64,000 bases of DNA from Erythrophleum ivorense (GCA_026724425.1 JAIUCV010000583.1:1-64000), one strand, 5' to 3'; positions 21,479-33,139 are shown, counted from the first letter of the stretch. The notes: generated by a model from the letters alone, not told the origin. Translations and numbers: made by a program.

Positions 21479-22380
21479 AAAAAGCAAAAGAACAAATCAA
21501 ACTTCTTTATAAAAAATCGAGACTAAACAACTAATGTAAATTATCAACTAACCAGTCACAACAATAGTGATTTATTAAGTATAAGGAATGAATTGACTAA
21601 GAGATGAATCTAACCTTTCAAAATTAAATGTCGGAGTTGTGATTTTTCTCCAAAGAATGTGTCTACACCGAAATTTGAAGCAAGTACACCTGAGAACATA
21701 TGAGTAATCTTACTGTAGTTAGAAATTTTGATTATATAGAAAATCTAATCTTGCAAAATTATGAATTTCTATTTCCCCAATTTCTAGTACAGATGAACCC
21801 TAATGTAACTGGTACATGCAGTGAAATTAGTTCAGAGGATACTTGAATGAGAGTGAAATCCAAGCTTATGAGTAATGTGGGTACGTCGATTGTGTTTCAA
21901 ATTCGACAACGAGAGAAGGATGAAACCGATTTGAGGTTGAGATCGAGGCTGAACGACAATGAGACCGAACGAGAATGAGACCAAAGATTCTGAGATTGGA
22001 ATGAGAAATAGATCGAAACAATCACGCCAAAGATGGAGAATACAGCGACGGAAGTCGAGATTTTGCGGGGAGAGAGATTTCTCGGCGACGGAGGTCGAGC
22101 TCGAGATTGTGAGTGTTGGTTTTTTCTTGGTAAAGTGTTTTTTTCTGTAAGTGTAGACAACAATTGAGCAGCGAAAAGTGTTTTTTTTTCCTCCAAGTGT
22201 TGGCGGTATGAAATGTTATTTTCATTAACTTGGCGGTTTTATGTTTTTTCGATTCCCGCCGAGTGATTTTCAGGGATACCATTTTGGAAGAGTTATGATA
22301 AGTTGACAAAAACTTAAAATCAACTTTCTAAAGCAGTTTCAGAAAACGTGCTATCGTAATGTGCTATCAATAAGCATATT
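21479..22380 (-). other. CACTA element, 5' region with a possible exon at 21699-21615
   Basis: On the minus strand ATG 21699 opens MFSGVLASNFGVDTFFGEKS, ending in a GT donor at 21614 (AAAG|GTTAG). It may be an upstream exon of the CACTA gene, but no homologous domain supports it. 21900-22200 is pyrimidine-rich on the minus strand (5'-leader-like). The rest is AT-rich, leading to the proposed terminus at 22390. Confidence 0.35.
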
Positions 22381-22390
22381 TCTTATAATG

Positions 22391-22616
22391 CAACAACTGC
22401 TACAAAGTGACGAAGACGAGACAGAGTAAACACACACACACATGTCGCGATCATAGTCTCTTCAACCTTGCCTTCGAACACCAAAACGCAACACTCAGGA
22501 AATAACCAGCTCTTCAAACCTTGTGTTAACACAATATGAACACATATTCTACAATAGGGCAAACTCATTTGCAAAGTAAATTATATGAATATATTAATAA
22601 ACATAATATTTAAATT
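22391..22616. other. Short unassigned spacer
   Basis: Between the proposed CACTA end and a chromovirus LTR fragment. It contains a (CA)n run near 22432 and no coding or repeat signal I recognise. Confidence 0.4.
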
Positions 22617-23243
22617 GTAACATCCGTAAATTAGGAAGTGTGATTTTCGCCTTGGTGTCGGTCGACACTGGTCCAATTGGCGAATTTCCGGTTCGTTTTA
22701 ATTGTCGGTTTGGGCTGGTTATGGGTTCGGAAACCCTATGTCGCAAATTAAAAAGAGCAGCCGCGTTTTTGAGCTCTTATTTCGAGGCAGAGAGTTATAA
22801 GTGGTGATTTTGGAGTTTTGAGGAAGTTCTGATGCTGATTCTTGCTGTTCTCCCTTGTTCATCTTGTTTCCCCCTTGTTCAATCCGAAATCAAGGTGAGT
22901 GCTTGACTGTGGGTCTGTGGTTTTCTAGATCTAGGTTACTAGATTGATAGATGGATGAGTTACGTGATTTTCGTGAGTTTATGTGTTGATTTTCGTGTTT
23001 ATTGTGTGTTGAATCTTGTATGGCGTGATTATTGTGAAGTTTGTGAGTTTTTGGTGCTATTGAATCGCACCTGGAATCACCCTGTCGAACGGGTGTCGAG
23101 TGACACCAGGCGGGTGTCGAGTGACACCAGGCTGGTGTCGATCGACACCAAGGTTGTTAGTGTCGGTCGACACCGATGGCTGGTTCAGGTTGGTTAACCG
23201 ATTTAAATTGATTTAATTGGAATTAATGGTTTAATCCGGTTTA
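22617..23243 (+). repeat. 5' part of a chromovirus-type LTR (truncated)
   Basis: Begins TGTAACATCCGTAAATTAGG, like the LTRs of elements C and D. It has the same internal order: palindromic GGTGTCGGTCGACACT near 22655, a leader, a splice-donor-like AAGGTGAGTGCTTGACTGTGGG (about 22892), then a second palindrome cluster at 23089-23170 including a perfect GGTGTCGATCGACACC at 23134-23149. It is cut at 23243 by the LTR of a copia element. The missing 3' half is not found to the right, so this is a fragment. Confidence 0.75.
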
Positions 23244-23429
23244 TGTTATAGAAGAAGAGAGAACAAGAGAAGAGAGGAATTGGTTATGTTCTTATTCATG
23301 AGTAAGAAGTCCTTTATATAGGAATACAAGACAAGGGTTTCAAGGGAGAGGAAGTACAACTTGGAGAGCAAGCTGGGCTTTTCTAGAATATGGACCGATA
23401 ATGGGCATCCATATAAACTAATCATAACA
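23244..23429 (-). repeat. 3' LTR of the truncated copia element
   Basis: 186 bp with TG...CA ends, next to a purine tract on the minus strand. No partner LTR in the window. Confidence 0.7.
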
Positions 23430-25334
23430 CTCCCCCTTGGATGTCCATTATCTAAAAGTATCTTCTAAGTGCGCAGTATGCTGTCTCGTTAAAACCTTAC
23501 CAGGAAAACTCAATGGGAAAAACCTTAGTTAAGGAAAAAGAGTACAGCGCGCAACTACTCCCCCTCATGAGAACATCCGTGTAGATCTTTGACGTGATAT
23601 AATCCAATAAGGTGAACTAACTTCTTGAAAGTAGCAGATAGAAACTCCTTTAAAATCTTCACTTGAACAACTTTGGCACATTGACATCGCCATTCTTCTT
23701 GGGTTTGGTAATGAATCTACTTTATCATTCTCTTCACTCCACTTGATCTCATAAGTGAAAGACAAGGACTTTGGAAATGAGGTAGACCTTCGTGTTTCTC
23801 ATTTGTGTGTTCTTTGTTGCCTCATTAAAACCTTTCATGGAAAAATCCAATGGGATAAAAACCATGATAAGGAAAAAGAGTACAACCATACACATCGTCA
23901 TATATCTCCCCCTTGGAAGCATCTTCTTCAGGAGATGCATTCCAATCATCTATACCATATTTTGGCAATCATTATAAGTATAAACTTAATGATTAAAGTC
24001 ATGTGATTATCTTATAATCTCTTAGGTTATTGGACTTCTGGTCCATAACAACTTTTCACAAAAACAATTACTTCTTGATCTTTTGAACTTCGGGTCCACA
24101 CTTTATTTCACATGAAAAGATCAATATATTGCTCAATTAACATTTTAAATATGGTACTTCGGGACCAAATATATATGAGAATTCTTTATCTATATACTAC
24201 AAAGATCTTTTAAGATAACATATCTTTTACTAAATTTTCTATTTGAGATAACCGAAGACTTCCAAGATCTTTTATCTCATATTCTTTGCATCATACTATT
24301 TTCGATAACTCTTCAAGAGTTTCATTGATGTTCAGATTAAAAATCTCTTTTGATCCATAATATTTTGATAAATATACATGGGTATTAGTTAGTCTTATAT
24401 ATTCACTTTCGTGATTATACCCATGAAACATATTTCTATTCATTTGATTGAATAGCTAGTGTTTTCCAGGAACGTAACAATTAAATCATTAATTCTTCAA
24501 TAATTATATCCTTCATGAACTTTTATATAAATGTCATTGTTTAGTGGGTCACATAAGTCAAGTTCTTCTTTCATTGCCAGACTTAATGAACTTGAAAGTT
24601 GCATCCACCACATGAGAGTGTATCTCTTCATACTCATTCTTATTGGGCACAAAAACCTATTTATAACCCACTCATTTTACACTTGGGTGTAAGGACTTCT
24701 GGTCCAAATACTTTTCTCTTTCTAAGTCCAATATTTTAGTTGTGCGTCTATTGCTTCTTTTCGATTTGGACAAATCAACTTTGTGTACACAATGCAACAG
24801 TCTTTGTTTCATGATCCTCTTTCTCATTCATAATATCAACTGCTATATTGCATGCAAATATATTATTTACGACGTCGATTTGCTTCTGGTTCCATTTTAT
24901 TCTATACATGACATAAGTAATTTTCGAGATCTCTTCATTTTCTCAGGTACCTGAATTTCTTTCTTTGTCATGTTTATGTCTCTTCTTGAGATCATATAAA
25001 ATTCTTTGTTTCCTCGGTTTGACCATTATCAATTTATACTCTTTTTACTTTTCCGAGGATTCTAATATTTGGAACCAACAAGTCTATCACGCTTCATGCA
25101 TTCTTTAGACTTACTAGCAGCTTGATATAGTCCTTCTGGGATATCAATTCTTATTAGAGCATTTACAGCTGGTAAGTGACTCAATCACTATATTTGGGTC
25201 AGTAAATGTATCTGGCAACTGATACAGTAAGTTTTGTGAATGAATTATCTTTAGGACTTATATTTCAAATTCTATAGTCCGAGGATCAATGATAATTCAT
25301 TCCAACTTTAATCTTTTTCCAACTGTTTATTTCT

Positions 25335-25640
25335 CCCCCTGATGTTGGAAAAACTGGCTCACTAAAGTGACAGTCTGCAAATCAAGTCATATTTAAATCC
25401 TTCATGGATGCCTTTTGGATACTATCAATGGAGATTCATATCCAACATCAACAACCTCTTTCGAGGATCCAATTTTTTTAGATGGAAAAACTTTGGTTTC
25501 TGACCTAAACCAATTACGATGGGGAGAACTTTTAGTTACTCGTTGGCTTTATGCGAATTAATGCTTTTGCATTATGTGTATGAACATTTGCTACTAGATG
25601 TTCAGCGTTAATGTTTATAAACATGTTTTTCTCATCAAAG
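25335..25640 (-). pseudogene. Copia integrase remnant
   Basis: On the minus strand 25384-25335 reads FADCHFSEPVFPTSGG. Further upstream (about 25600-25510) NVHTHNAKALIRIKPTSN is recognisable. Both match the C-terminal region of plant copia integrases (the 'HA-x-LIRIRPT' and 'FADCHF-x-E-x-VFP' blocks). Stops and frameshifts separate them, so no protein can be made. The RT and RNase H expected downstream (toward 23430) are not recognisable. Confidence 0.65.
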
Positions 25641-26168
25641 ACTTAAGATGTGAATTCACTAGCATTACCAAGTAATCTCACAAACTTCATGTTGCAGATC
25701 TATAACATTGATACATACAATTATCTTATTGCAAATGTGTTATTAAACCACAAATATTTCTTGTATACTTTTTAGAATAATGAATAGATTCCAAATCTAT
25801 TTTGGCTAGTGATAATCATAATGCTTTAAGATGAAACTTCACATTATAAACCATTTAAGAAGAATCTTCAAGTTCTGTAATAAATGTCTATATGATGTTT
25901 TTATTTCGCATAATTTCTGGAACCTATATGGTCTAACCAGCCCACGCCAAACTATGTTATATTCGGTAAACTTCTGGTTTACTATATAACATTTATCTCC
26001 ATTATATAATCTTTTTGTATTACAATCTATATAGAGAATATATGCAATTTCTCTAAAATACTTTTACTGCATTGAGTAATACTCGTTATTTGAAGGTATC
26101 CAACTTTTCCTTCTTTACTGTCTTAACTTGGTTAACTTTGAAATCCCTTGGATTATATGATTCATCAG

Positions 26169-26179
26169 TGAAACAACCA

Positions 26180-26227
<48 letters not shown>

Positions 26228-27738
26228 ATTAAGTGCGGAAAACTCAATTAAAATAAACGTCAATAATAATTAATTCAAACAACCAAATTCAATTCCAGAA
26301 ACATTATTAAAAATAACTAGAAACCTAAATACCAGGTTTCCAAATAACAAAAAAACTCAACAAATCAAAACAATTCCTATCATCCTCTCCTCGGCCCGAT
26401 TCCGCGATCACACTTTCTTTCTACCTGCATCACATTAGGAAAAAAGAGATGCATAAGTATTTCATAAATACTTAGTGAGGCAATCACCCCGCCTACAGGC
26501 CAATTACGCAATTTTAACAATTTTCATTAATATTAATAATTACCACAATTATTAAATCCTTCAATTTAATTATTAAATAATTACCATAATTAAATAATAA
26601 ATTTTAAACACTTAAATAAATTCCACAATTATTTTTTTAAAAATCATTTAATTAATTAATTTCATCAATTATTAATTAATTCTCGCATTAAACCATTTAA
26701 ATACACTTAAACCACATTAAACCGGATTAAACCACTTAATCCAATTGATTCCTTTAATTCCAGATAACCGGATTAAACCGGACGGTGTCGATCGCACACA
26801 CTTGTGTCGGTCGACGCCTTGCCCGTTTGGTGTCGATCGACACCGATCCAGGAGATCGACGCCAACTTCAATTTTCAACACATAAAACACCAAAACACGA
26901 AATCAACTCAACACACGCGATTCAACCCGCGAATATCACACAAAACAACACGAAAAACCACATAACTCTACCAAAACATGATCCACATCCACAAATCCTC
27001 TTATATGCGAGCCTACGGTCATGCACTCACCTCGACAACCGATTGAACAAAGGGAAAAGAGGAAAAACGATGAACAATACGCGACGATGAACAGTGCGCG
27101 ATGAACAGTAACTACGACGATGAACAGTGCGCTATGAACAGTAATTCCGCCGATGAACAGTAACCCCGGCGATGAACAATAATCGCAAAACTCCCCAAAA
27201 TTGCCTATGAAACTTTGTTTTCTCGAAAAGTGACTTTTCTGCGCGGCCACAAGTTTTTAAAGCGAAACCTAGGGCTTCCAACCCTAAACCGGACAAAACC
27301 AGCCAACTTAAATCAAACCGGCTGAATTTCCAATAACCGGTGTCGATCAACACCACTCCTTGGTGTCAGTCGACACCACTGGACCAAACCAACAAATCAC
27401 GCGCAATCGACTTAAACCGGAAATTGATTTCACAAACTGGTGTCGATCGACACCCTCTCCTGGTGTCGCTCGACACCAATTAATCAGAGGCTATTTACAA
27501 ACGTCAACACAAGGATGCCTCGATAGCTAGACCGACTGCACAACAATCAAACAAGAACATGTACAGTCAACCCGAAATCAATGCCTCACCCTCTAGACCG
27601 ACTGCGCAACAATCAAACAAGAACATGCACATCCAATTAGAGATTTATACCTTGCATAACAATGCAAACCACACCTGATCACTTGGTGTCGCTCGACACC
27701 ACTCCCAAAATAGTATTTTTTGGTTCACGGATGTTACA
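26169..27738 (-). repeat. 3' LTR of element B
   Basis: 1570 bp. It contains a 41-bp T run (26183-26223), palindromes GGTGTCGATCGACACC at 26829-26844 and 27439-27454 plus variants near 27332, 27358, 27468 and 27685, and a GATGAACA minisatellite at about 27068-27180. Confidence 0.88.
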
Positions 27739-27917
27739 ATTCTCCCCCACTAAACTGGATTCGACCTCGAATCCTAACACAAAACGTCTACTCAAGACGA
27801 CAAAACCCGACCCTCCACTGGCCAAACACAAGAGATCCATCACTGATCCCAGAGACTCACATCTAATCCTATGTTATAAGCACGTTTCCAGGGATTCATT
27901 ACTCTTTACTCAAAACC

Positions 27918-28170
27918 ATACCGTGACACCACCGTCACAAGTATCTATACCGTGATACCACCGTCACAATATCTGTACCGTGACACCACCGTCACAATAT
28001 CTGTACCGTGACACCACCGTCACAAGTACCCAAACTGTGACACCACCGTCACAAATATCTATGCCGTGACACCACCGTCACAAGTACCCAAACCGTGACA
28101 CCACCGTCACAAATATCTATGCCGTGACACCACTATCACAATATCTGTACCGTGACACCACCGTCAAAAT
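27918..28170 (-). repeat. Tandem array of a GTGAC...GTCAC hairpin unit, nine copies
   Basis: Nine consecutive units of 28-30 bp, each containing CCGTGACACCACCGTCAC or a one- to two-base variant; GTGAC and GTCAC can pair across a six-base loop. The array sits between the pol remnant and the 3' LTR of element B. Element C has the related GTGACGGTGGGTC series at 46350-46442. Confidence 0.85.
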
Positions 28171-28199
28171 ACCCAAATAAATGCAAGAGACCCACTTGT

Positions 28200-28490
28200 C
28201 TCTCTCAAGGGATCCACCACCTCTTGATGCTCACTTCGTGACTCGTCAGCCACTAGTAAGCAGCACCCTTATACCAAGTATAAGTCTGCAAGCACTTCCC
28301 CTGAGGTAGCTAATCCCAGGTAAGGCCGCATGGAGATCTCAATCTCCCCACTCATACTGAGGTTGCTAGCCTCAGATAAGTCTGCAAAAACAAACCGCAG
28401 CACCTATCTGCAGCTAAGTCCGCCACCACCCATACCGAGCACCCACCGTCTCAGATAGGTATGCAGGAGAAAACAATCTCCTAAATGTAA
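28200..28490 (-). repeat. Series of short hairpins in the 3' untranslated region of element B
   Basis: Stem-loops visible by eye: CTTATACCAAGTATAAG (28268-28284), CTGAGG/CCTCAG around a seven-base loop (28357-28375), and AGGAGA/TCTCCT (28465-28482). The same series, reverse-complemented and in the same relative order, is found in element D at 56841-57250. Confidence 0.7.
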
Positions 28491-28769
28491 AGAGTAATAA
28501 ATCCGAAACGCCTATAACATAATCGACTAGAACTGACTCAAGACCCAAAACTGGTAAAAAAAACCCGTAACATCCGAACCCAAATTTATAAGGAAAACTC
28601 CATCTTATAACTCTCCAACAATGTATTTTGTACCACCACGAAAATACATAAACCACAGCAACAACATAGCCTAAGGCTAACCAATTGATACCATAAAGAT
28701 GAAGAGCTAATTCCTCGACCTACTAGTCGAACACTTTCAGAAATCCAACTTCATCTTTGCCTCAAGTTT

Positions 28770-30270
28770 TCACAACGACACTCTCTTGTTCCGCAGAACC
28801 TTGACTCTCATCTCGAGAATCCTCAAAAAAACCGCCAAGTCTGGCCTAAGATCCCCTGAAATCTTAGCCATTAACTCCCCTGAAGGATAACGACATTTTC
28901 TCAACATCACATCGTGAAACACCTTACCAAAAACACTCATAAAATACAAGTAACTCAAGCTGATACGCCACTGGCCCAACTCGTTCCACCACCGGAACAG
29001 AACCACAAACCGCGCAGTCAGCTTGCTCTCTGCTATGGTTCTGATAGAAACCTTCCACATAGCTATCTTGAGATACACTCTATCTCCAAATCCTGAAATT
29101 TAGACTTTCGTTTCCGCCCAACGGCGTAACTCCTCTGCATAACATGAGTCCTTTTTATGTTCAGTCTCAAAACACAGACCTTCTTTGCCGTTCCTGAACA
29201 AAGTAACTCCATAAGTGCTGCGCTCCCCCACTTGGGTCCAGCACACAGACAACTTACATGGCTTCCCAAACAAGCCTCACACGAAACCAGGCCCAATAAC
29301 TCGCCTGATAACTTTTGTCGTGACAACACTGCCAGACACAGATGACCAGTCCAATGGCCATCTCAAACCACACACGCAACCTGAACAAAACTTAGAAGTC
29401 GGGATAATCCTCTCTGACTACCCCTCTGACTGTAACGATAAACTGTACTAGCAACACCTTAGTGTCCATCTCTGTCTGAAACGCCCTCCAAACTCTGAGG
29501 CGAGTCTCGAAACAAAACTCGGATCCCTGTCCGACACAATACTGGCTGACACACCATGTAGCCTTACATCCTTTTGTACAATTTTTCCCAGCCGAACAGC
29601 AGCTCATCTGCCTTCTCAACGGCCAGAAAATGTACTAACTTAGTCAACCGACCAACAACCACTCAAACCTCTCAAGTCCGCAAGATAGGTAATTTCATCC
29701 CGAAATTCATCGTGATCCTATCTCACTTCCACTCTGCAGAACACCACTCGAAATCTGATGCTCTGCCTTGACTAACAAAACACGAGTTGCACCCCGCAAC
29801 CAAAACCAGCTCCAACTATCTTCATCCCGGCATAGTAATCACATCACTTGAGACCAGGGTACATCTTGGTCGCACATGGATGAACAAGAATTTGCCCGCC
29901 TGAACCTTTCTCAATACCTCATGTCTCAATTCTTAACCTCGGGTACACAAGCCCGACCACGCATCAAAATGTCCCTTCGATGAGACTAAAAACTCGGAGC
30001 CAACTGCTTGCGATGCACCAAACACACTATGCTCACCCCGCTGAGCCATTCTGATTCTACTAAGTAGATCCGCCTGATCCACTGTCTCTAAGCCCAAAGG
30101 CTCCTCCGAAATAGCACTATGATACTTGTGCTAATCTCACCCACCAAGGCCTCGACATCCAGCTTCCCAGTAGAATCATCTTCCGTCGACTCCACGCGAC
30201 TGCCACCTAAAACCTCGCCTGGATGATAGATAAACTCTAGGTCGTAGTCTGCTAAGGACTCGACACTCAA
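28770..30270 (-). pseudogene. Chromovirus pol remnant (RNase H end, integrase, chromodomain)
   Basis: Minus-strand fragments align with the pol of element C. 30270-30130 has LADYDLEFIYHPGE (C: LADYDLDIVYHPGK) and EALVGEIST. 29500-29440 has WRAFQTEMDTKV. 29260-29070 has GPKWGSAALMELL...VLRLNIKRT. 29060-28770 has FHDVMLRKCRYPSGEL and LRILEMRVKVLRNKRVSL, the start of the chromodomain. Numerous stops and frameshifts separate the pieces. Confidence 0.75.
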
Positions 30271-30295
30271 ATCTTAAACCCACTCCTGCAACAAC

Positions 30296-30880
30296 TGCGA
30301 TGAACAGTAACTCCGGCGATGAACAGTGATCGCAAAAACTCCCCAAAATTGCCTCTGAAACTTTGTTTTCTCGAAAAGTGACTTTTCTGTGCGGCCACAA
30401 GCTTTTAAAGCGAAACCTAGGGCTTCCAACTCTAAACCGGACAAAACCAGCCAACTTAAATCAAACCGGCTGAATTTCCAATAACCGGTGTCGATCAACA
30501 CCACTCCTTGGTGTCGGTCGATACCACTCGACCAAACCAACAAATCACGCGCAATCGATTTAAACCGAAAATTGATTTCACAAACTGGTGTCGATCGACA
30601 CCCTCTCCTGGTATCGCTCGACACCAATTAATCAGAGGCTATTTACAAACGTCAACACAAGGATGCCTCGATAGCTAGACCGACTGCACAACAATCAAAC
30701 AAGAACATGTACAGTCAACCCGAAATCAATGCCTCACCCTCTAGACCGACTGCGCAACAATCAAACAAGAACATGCACAGCCAATTAGAGATTTATACCT
30801 TGCATAACAATGCAAACCACACCTGATCACTTGGTGTCGCTCGACACCACTCCCAATATAGTATTTTTCGGTTCACGGAT
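30296..30880 (-). repeat. Truncated 5' LTR of element B
   Basis: Matches about 27150-27736 of the 3' LTR at roughly 97-98% by eye. Begins inside the GATGAACAGT minisatellite and lacks the terminal CA. Perfect palindrome at 30587-30602. Confidence 0.8.
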
Positions 30881-30883
30881 GTT

Positions 30884-30904
30884 AATATATATATATATAT
30901 ATAT
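30884..30904. repeat. (AT)n microsatellite at the junction of element B and the DEFL locus
   Basis: Uninterrupted AT repeat; a shorter (AT)n sits at the homologous position of the second DEFL locus copy (about 51515-51526). Confidence 0.8.
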
Positions 30905-31286
30905 AGTACTCATATTTTTGGTACGTTTAATAATTTACACCTTGGATAAATATGCCAATTGTTTATTCTCATTTTTGATTCGTTAACATGTAGAATGTAA
31001 CGTGGATAAACTTATAAATTGAACTTGCAATTAATACCGTTGAATCAAGTATTATATATGTCTATATATAGCGTTGTCCTTTTGCTATTTAATATATTGA
31101 TATTCAAAAAACTAAAATAAAACTAATCTTATTTGTATATTGACTGAGTTCATTAATTACACATATATAATATTTTTTTCTTAAAATACAATAACTTAAA
31201 AGGAAATAGTTTCTCAAACGTTTTGCTTATAACAATAAAAACTTTAGTTAGATTATTAACTCTTGTGTAACATAAGCGAGAACACG

Positions 31287-31294
31287 TATAAATA
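31287..31294 (+). promoter_or_regulatory. TATA box of DEFL copy 1
   Basis: TATAAATA, 84 bp before the ATG at 31378, conserved with the box at 58958 in copy 2. Confidence 0.5.
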
Positions 31295-31377
31295 TGACAT
31301 TATCTTCCTATAACAATTTCACAACAAAGAGTTTCAACGTTAAATATCTTTAATATTATTGACCTTTTGAAAATAAC

Positions 31378-31425
31378 ATGAAGACAATTATGATGTTTTT
31401 AACATTGTAGTTCTTCTTTTGTCAT
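31378..31425 (+). pseudogene. Defensin-like (DEFL) gene copy 1, exon 1 (signal peptide), frameshifted
   Basis: Homologous to exon 1 of the DEFL gene at 59049-59097. One T is missing in the ACATTTGTAG stretch (here ACATTGTAG), which creates an immediate TAG in the signal peptide. The donor GT (31426) is preserved. The intron then receives element C at 31439, so exon 2 is 16.5 kb away (47959). Confidence 0.75.
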
Positions 31426-31438
31426 GTAAGTTTCTTTT

Positions 31439-32758
31439 TGTAACATCCGCGAACCAGGAAGTTGTGTTAGAGGTGGTATCGGACGACATTAGGGGTTCGG
31501 GAGTGGATTACATATACTCTTTGAGGTGTGAATCGAGGATTGATTGTACATGTTCTTATTTGATTGTTGTACAGTTGGTTTAAGGTTCAATCATCTCGAA
31601 GAAAATGTGTAAAAAGCTCTTGAATGACTAGTGTCGATCGACACCTAAGGTAGTGTCGATCGACACCGGTTTGAGAGATCAATTCCGGTTTAAGTCGATT
31701 GCGCGTTTGATTGTGGTTTGGTTGGTATGGTCGAGGGGTGTCGACCGACACCAAGGAAGGGTGTCGATCGACACCGGTTATTGGAAAATCGACCGTTTTG
31801 ATTTAAGTCGGCTGGTTTTGGGCTGGTTTGGGCGAGGGAAGCCCTAGTCTCGCGATTAAAAGCTTGTGGCAGCGTGAAAAGTCACTTTTTCTAGAAAGAA
31901 AAGTTCCAGAGGTGTTTTTGAGTGAAGGACGTGATTTCCAGAAACTTTTGTGGAGTTTCTGAGGCTTTGGGTTGTGGTTCATCTTCATTTCCTTCCTTCT
32001 AATCCTTTTCAAGGTGAGTGCGTGACTGTAGGTCCGTTAATCATTGGAGATTGTTTGATTTCGATTTTGTTGATGAGTTTTCGAGTTGTTCTTGAGTTAT
32101 GGTTGAGTTATATGGCTGTTTGATCGATGTGGGGGTTGAATCCCACAATTTTGTGTGTTTCTGCGCTGTTTTTTAGCTTCTGGTGTCTGGGCGTCGAGCT
32201 GGTATCGACCGACACTCGATGGGTGTCGATCGACACTCAGGAGGCTGGCGTCGATCGACACCATAGAGGTGTCGGTCGACACCGACCTGGGAGGTCAGGA
32301 AACGTGGGTTTTTCCTGACAGGGAGGTTTCAGTTGTTGTTTATTATTCTTGTTGTTGATTATTGTTGATGTATTGTCTAGTGTTTGACGTACTTGGCCTG
32401 TAGGCAGGATGATCCACTCACTAAGTATTTATGATAATACTTACGCATCTCTATTCCAATGTGATGCAGGTAACAACAATGTTCTTCCGCGGAAAGAGAC
32501 CGAGAGAAGAGGATGATGAGATTAGGAATTTGATATTGGCTATCTTGTTGTGGTTGACAAGGAATTCATCATTTTAGGGTGTTAGTCTTATTTTAATAAT
32601 GTAGCAAACCTGGTGTTTAGGTTGCTTATTCTTTATTGGTTTTATTGGTTATTGGTTATTTGTTGAACGGTTTATTATGATTTAATATTATTGATTTCTT
32701 TTGAGAATTTCCGCATTGATAATCGTTTATAAAAAAAAAAAAAAGCTTGGTTGTTTCA
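31439..32758 (+). repeat. 5' LTR of element C
   Basis: Palindrome cluster 1 at 31632-31775 (perfect 16-mer at 31760-31775) lies upstream of a TATA-like ATTAAAAGC (about 31855). A splice-donor-like AAG|GTGAGTGCGTGAC is at 32014. Palindrome cluster 2 is at 32203-32284. A conserved stem-loop AGTATTTATGATAATACT (about 32423) precedes the acceptor-like TGATGCAG (ending 32469). Confidence 0.93.
32014..32469 (+). promoter_or_regulatory. Candidate intron inside the 5' LTR/leader of element C
   Basis: The donor AAG|GTGAGT and acceptor TGTGATGCAG|GT are among the best-conserved sequences between otherwise diverged LTRs of this family: C at 32014/32469, D at 52215/53056, and B and solo LTR G in reverse. 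The 456-bp interval contains palindrome cluster 2. Splicing is inferred from sequence only. Confidence 0.4.
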
Positions 32759-32972
32759 TTTTGGTATCAGAGCAAATACGGTTTTAGGACTGTTAGTATT
32801 GGATGAATTGGACTATGTGTTTAATTGATTATGTGAGTTAGTCAGTTAGTAGTCTAGTCTCATCCTCTCGGTCTTCCAGTTTTCCGCGGTAAGTGAGTTG
32901 GATATTGTGTGTTGTGTTTGTGTTTGTGTGCTGACTTTGCTCATTTTCTGTACTTGGTGGAAGTGCAGAGAG

Positions 32973-33139
32973 ATGGATGCAGGTCGTGGTCGTGGTCGTG
33001 GTCGCGGTGGAGCCCGTGGGGGCAGAGGTGCTGGTCGTGGTGGACGAGCAGCAGGTCGTTGAGGTCGGGGTGCTGGGCGTGGTTTGCCAGAGGCTGAGGT
33101 TTCAGTGGAGAGTGCAGCGCCGAGTGTGGCGACAGCGTC
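32973..33139 (+). pseudogene. Element C gag, first segment (Gly/Arg-rich N-terminus)
   Basis: ATG 32973 opens MDAGRGRGRGRGGARGGRG, a GRG-repeat terminus of the same kind as in element D (53431). TGA at 33060-33062 interrupts it. The frame is then cut by element E; it resumes at 39582 and, after solo LTR F, at 41446. Confidence 0.75.

Larger units (their letters stand above)
5750..22390 (-). mobile_element. CACTA (En/Spm-like) element, interrupted by two LTR retrotransposons
   Basis: The right end is proposed at 22390: read on the minus strand it is CATTATAAGAAATATGC, one or two changes from the CACTACAAGAAATATG ends of Brassicaceae CACTA elements. It is followed inward by repeated GATAGCAC motifs (22350-22376). 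At the other side, 5785-5880 has many AGCGCT/AACGCTA/TATAGCGC motifs, as expected of a CACTA subterminal region, but I could not find a matching left terminus or TSD, so the left limit is approximate. Inside lies a minus-strand gene of En/Spm type. Removing the nested elements (7924-12692 and 13186-21473) leaves about 3.5 kb, so transposase functions are incomplete. The superfamily call is good; the exact borders are weak. Confidence 0.55.
23244..26168 (-). mobile_element. Truncated and decayed Ty1/copia element (one LTR left)
   Basis: The 3' LTR 23244-23429 (186 bp, TGTTATAG...CATAACA) is followed by the plus-strand image of a polypurine tract (CTCCCCCTTGG). The interior is minus-strand and heavily mutated; integrase remnants at 25335-25640 prove its nature. 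No second LTR exists: the element is cut at 26168 by element B. Two blocks of the form 'TTAAAACCTT..AGGAAAA...AATGGGA...GGAAAAAGAGTAC' (23491-23548 and 23823-23884) lie in its 3' untranslated part. Confidence 0.75.
26169..30880 (-). mobile_element. Element B: deletion derivative of a chromovirus (Ty3/gypsy, Tekay/Del-like)
   Basis: A full 3' LTR (26169-27738) begins TGAAACAACC on the plus strand and ends GGATGTTACA. It is followed by the image of a polypurine tract (TTCTCCCCCACTAAACTGG). The interior runs backward through a 3' untranslated hairpin region, chromodomain/integrase remnants and an RNase H end (30270-30150). It is then joined directly to the middle of the 5' LTR at about 30296. 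Gag, protease and RT are lost, together with the R/U5 half of that LTR. The right end stops at GGATGTTA (30884) beside an (AT)n tract without the terminal CA or a TSD. Confidence 0.85.
30893..31438 (+). repeat. DEFL-locus tandem duplication, copy 1, left part
   Basis: TATATAGTACTCATATTTT and the following sequence match 51518-51874 and then 58920-59108, with scattered substitutions (by eye about 2-4%). Copy 1 continues after element C at 47866. It holds the upstream region, TATA box and exon 1 of a DEFL pseudogene. No other feature is seen in 30905-31377. Confidence 0.85.

Noticed and set aside
26183..26223. Poly-T tract as a retroposon (LINE/SINE) tail
   Set aside because: It lies at a fixed place near the end of the chromovirus LTR; A-runs occur at the same position in elements C, D and solo LTR G.
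27918..28170. Regular short palindromic repeats as a CRISPR array
   Set aside because: The DNA is plant nuclear, spacers are themselves repeated (TATCTATGC, ACCCAAAC), and no cas genes exist. It is a tandem hairpin repeat in a retrotransposon.
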